DNA of 64,000 nt from Phytopseudomonas argentinensis (lineage in GTDB: Bacteria; Pseudomonadota; Gammaproteobacteria; Pseudomonadales; Pseudomonadaceae): positions 186,001-250,000 of the forward strand of contig NZ_FORC01000003.1 in assembly GCF_900113905.1 (NCBI RefSeq), given 5' to 3'. The translations under genes were made by a program, and so were the position numbers. The notes beneath the pieces were generated by a model that did no database searches, was not told where the DNA came from, and saw only the letters and a program-made list of their open reading frames with translations. Below are positions 63,339 to 64,000 of the stretch, in pieces. Numbering within the stretch: position 1 is the first letter of the stretch; the number at the start of each line of letters is the position of its first letter.

Positions 63339-64000
63339 TCACAACAGAAAATTCAGGCCGACGATAAACAGCAGCAATGCGAACAGACGCTTGAGCACGC
63401 GCGGCGACAGACGATGGGCCAGCCGAGCGCCGGTGCGCGCGAAGAACACGCTGGTCAGGGCGATGCCCAGCAGCGCCGGAAGGTAAACGTAACCCAAGCT
63501 CCAGTCTGGTAGACGCGCGTCGCCCCACCCCAGCCACAGATAACTCAAGGCGCCCGCTGCAGCGATCGGCCAGCCACAGGCCGACGAGGTCGCCACCGCC
63601 TGCTGCACCGACACACCACGCCAGGTCAGGAACGGCACGGTCAACGAGCCACCGCCAATGCCGATGATCGCCGAAGCCCAGCCAATCACGCTACCAGCAA
63701 AGCCGAGGCCGGCCTTGCCGGGGACCTCGCGGCTGGCTTTGGGCTTGAGGTCCAGCGCCAGCTGCAAGGCCACGCAAGGGCGAACACACCAATGATCTTC
63801 TGCAGCACCAGGCCGTCGATGGACTCGGCCGTCAGCGCGCCGAGTGCCGAGCCCAGCACGATACCCACGGTCAGCCAGACGAACAGCCCCCAGCGTACCG
63901 CGCCGCGGCTGTGATGCTCACGCACGGCGTTGACCGAGGTGAACAGAATGGTCGCCAGCGAGGTACCTACCGCCATATGGGTCAGTACCGAGGCATCGAA
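63339..64000 (-). pseudogene. TauE/SafE-family permease, frameshifted and cut by the right edge
   Basis: The gene enters from beyond base 64000 in one frame and reads through about position 63774 (F-A-L-A, then nonsense W-P-C-S-W). The continuation V-A-L-Q-L-A-L-D-L to the stop at 63339 lies in another frame from about 63773. Inserting one base there restores a continuous membrane protein. The downstream part has four or five hydrophobic segments, with G-I-G-G-G-S-L-T-V-P-F-L and Q-A-V-A-T-S-S typical of TauE/SafE sulfite/sulfonate exporters. It is either a real 1-base deletion or a sequencing error; the rest is well conserved, which favours an error or a very recent mutation. Confidence 0.8.

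Overview
The window is GC-rich, densely coded chromosomal DNA from a gamma-proteobacterium that is almost certainly a Pseudomonas. The evidence is the gene content: a DgcH-like cyclase, EEP hydrolase, dsbA and cytochrome c4 block on the left; a folA/glpQ/thyA/lgt block on the right; a complete P. aeruginosa H1-type (HSI-I-like) type VI secretion system between them; and Pseudomonas-style short intergenic palindromes. From memory of PAO1, both flanks resemble origin-proximal blocks. The species cannot be fixed by reading alone.

Layout. 1-4.5 kb: minus-strand housekeeping genes (start of an exported protein cut by the window edge, GGEEF cyclase, endonuclease/exonuclease/phosphatase-family protein, DsbA, cytochrome c4). 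4.87-22.3 kb: minus-strand T6SS half, transcribed fha1-tssJ-tssK-tssL-tssM-tagF-pppA-ppkA-tagT-tagS-tagR-tagQ. It carries the membrane complex, the baseplate protein TssK and the full threonine-phosphorylation switch, with many junctions overlapping by 1-8 bases. 22.3-22.67 kb: divergent control region with inverted repeats and RsmA-like GGA sites. 22.67-40.3 kb: plus-strand half, tssA-tssB-tssC-hcp-tagJ-tssE-tssF-tssG-clpV-vgrG, followed by an effector cargo.

The cargo is the most interesting part. The VgrG ends in an HExxH zinc-metallopeptidase-like domain, and its stop region overlaps a small lipoprotein gene (candidate periplasmic immunity). A DUF2169 adaptor gene then overlaps a DUF4150 (PAAR-like) protein ending in a PoNe-type PD-(D/E)xK DNase domain, followed by a DUF1911-type (PoNi) immunity gene. 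The operon therefore appears to arm one T6SS with a periplasm-acting and a cytoplasm-acting toxin. The DNase tip and its immunity gene are strikingly AT-rich (about 37-38% GC in sampled 60-base rows), a sign of recent toxin-module exchange.

40.5-54 kb: accessory and metabolic genes (two membrane proteins, HAD phosphatase, two DUF1161 paralogues, a lipoprotein with a zinc-peptidase motif, OsmC/Ohr-like protein, luciferase-like monooxygenase, dodecin), then a FecI-FecR-TonB-receptor iron-signalling operon, an SMI1/KNR4 protein and a xanthine/uracil permease. 54-64 kb: folA, glpQ-like, a DUF2868 membrane protein plus DUF3482 GTPase plus small ORF, cupin, EamA exporter divergent from a LysR regulator, thyA, lgt and a TauE/SafE permease that is frameshifted in this sequence and runs off the right edge. 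No tRNA, rRNA, CRISPR array, transposase or prophage was recognised.
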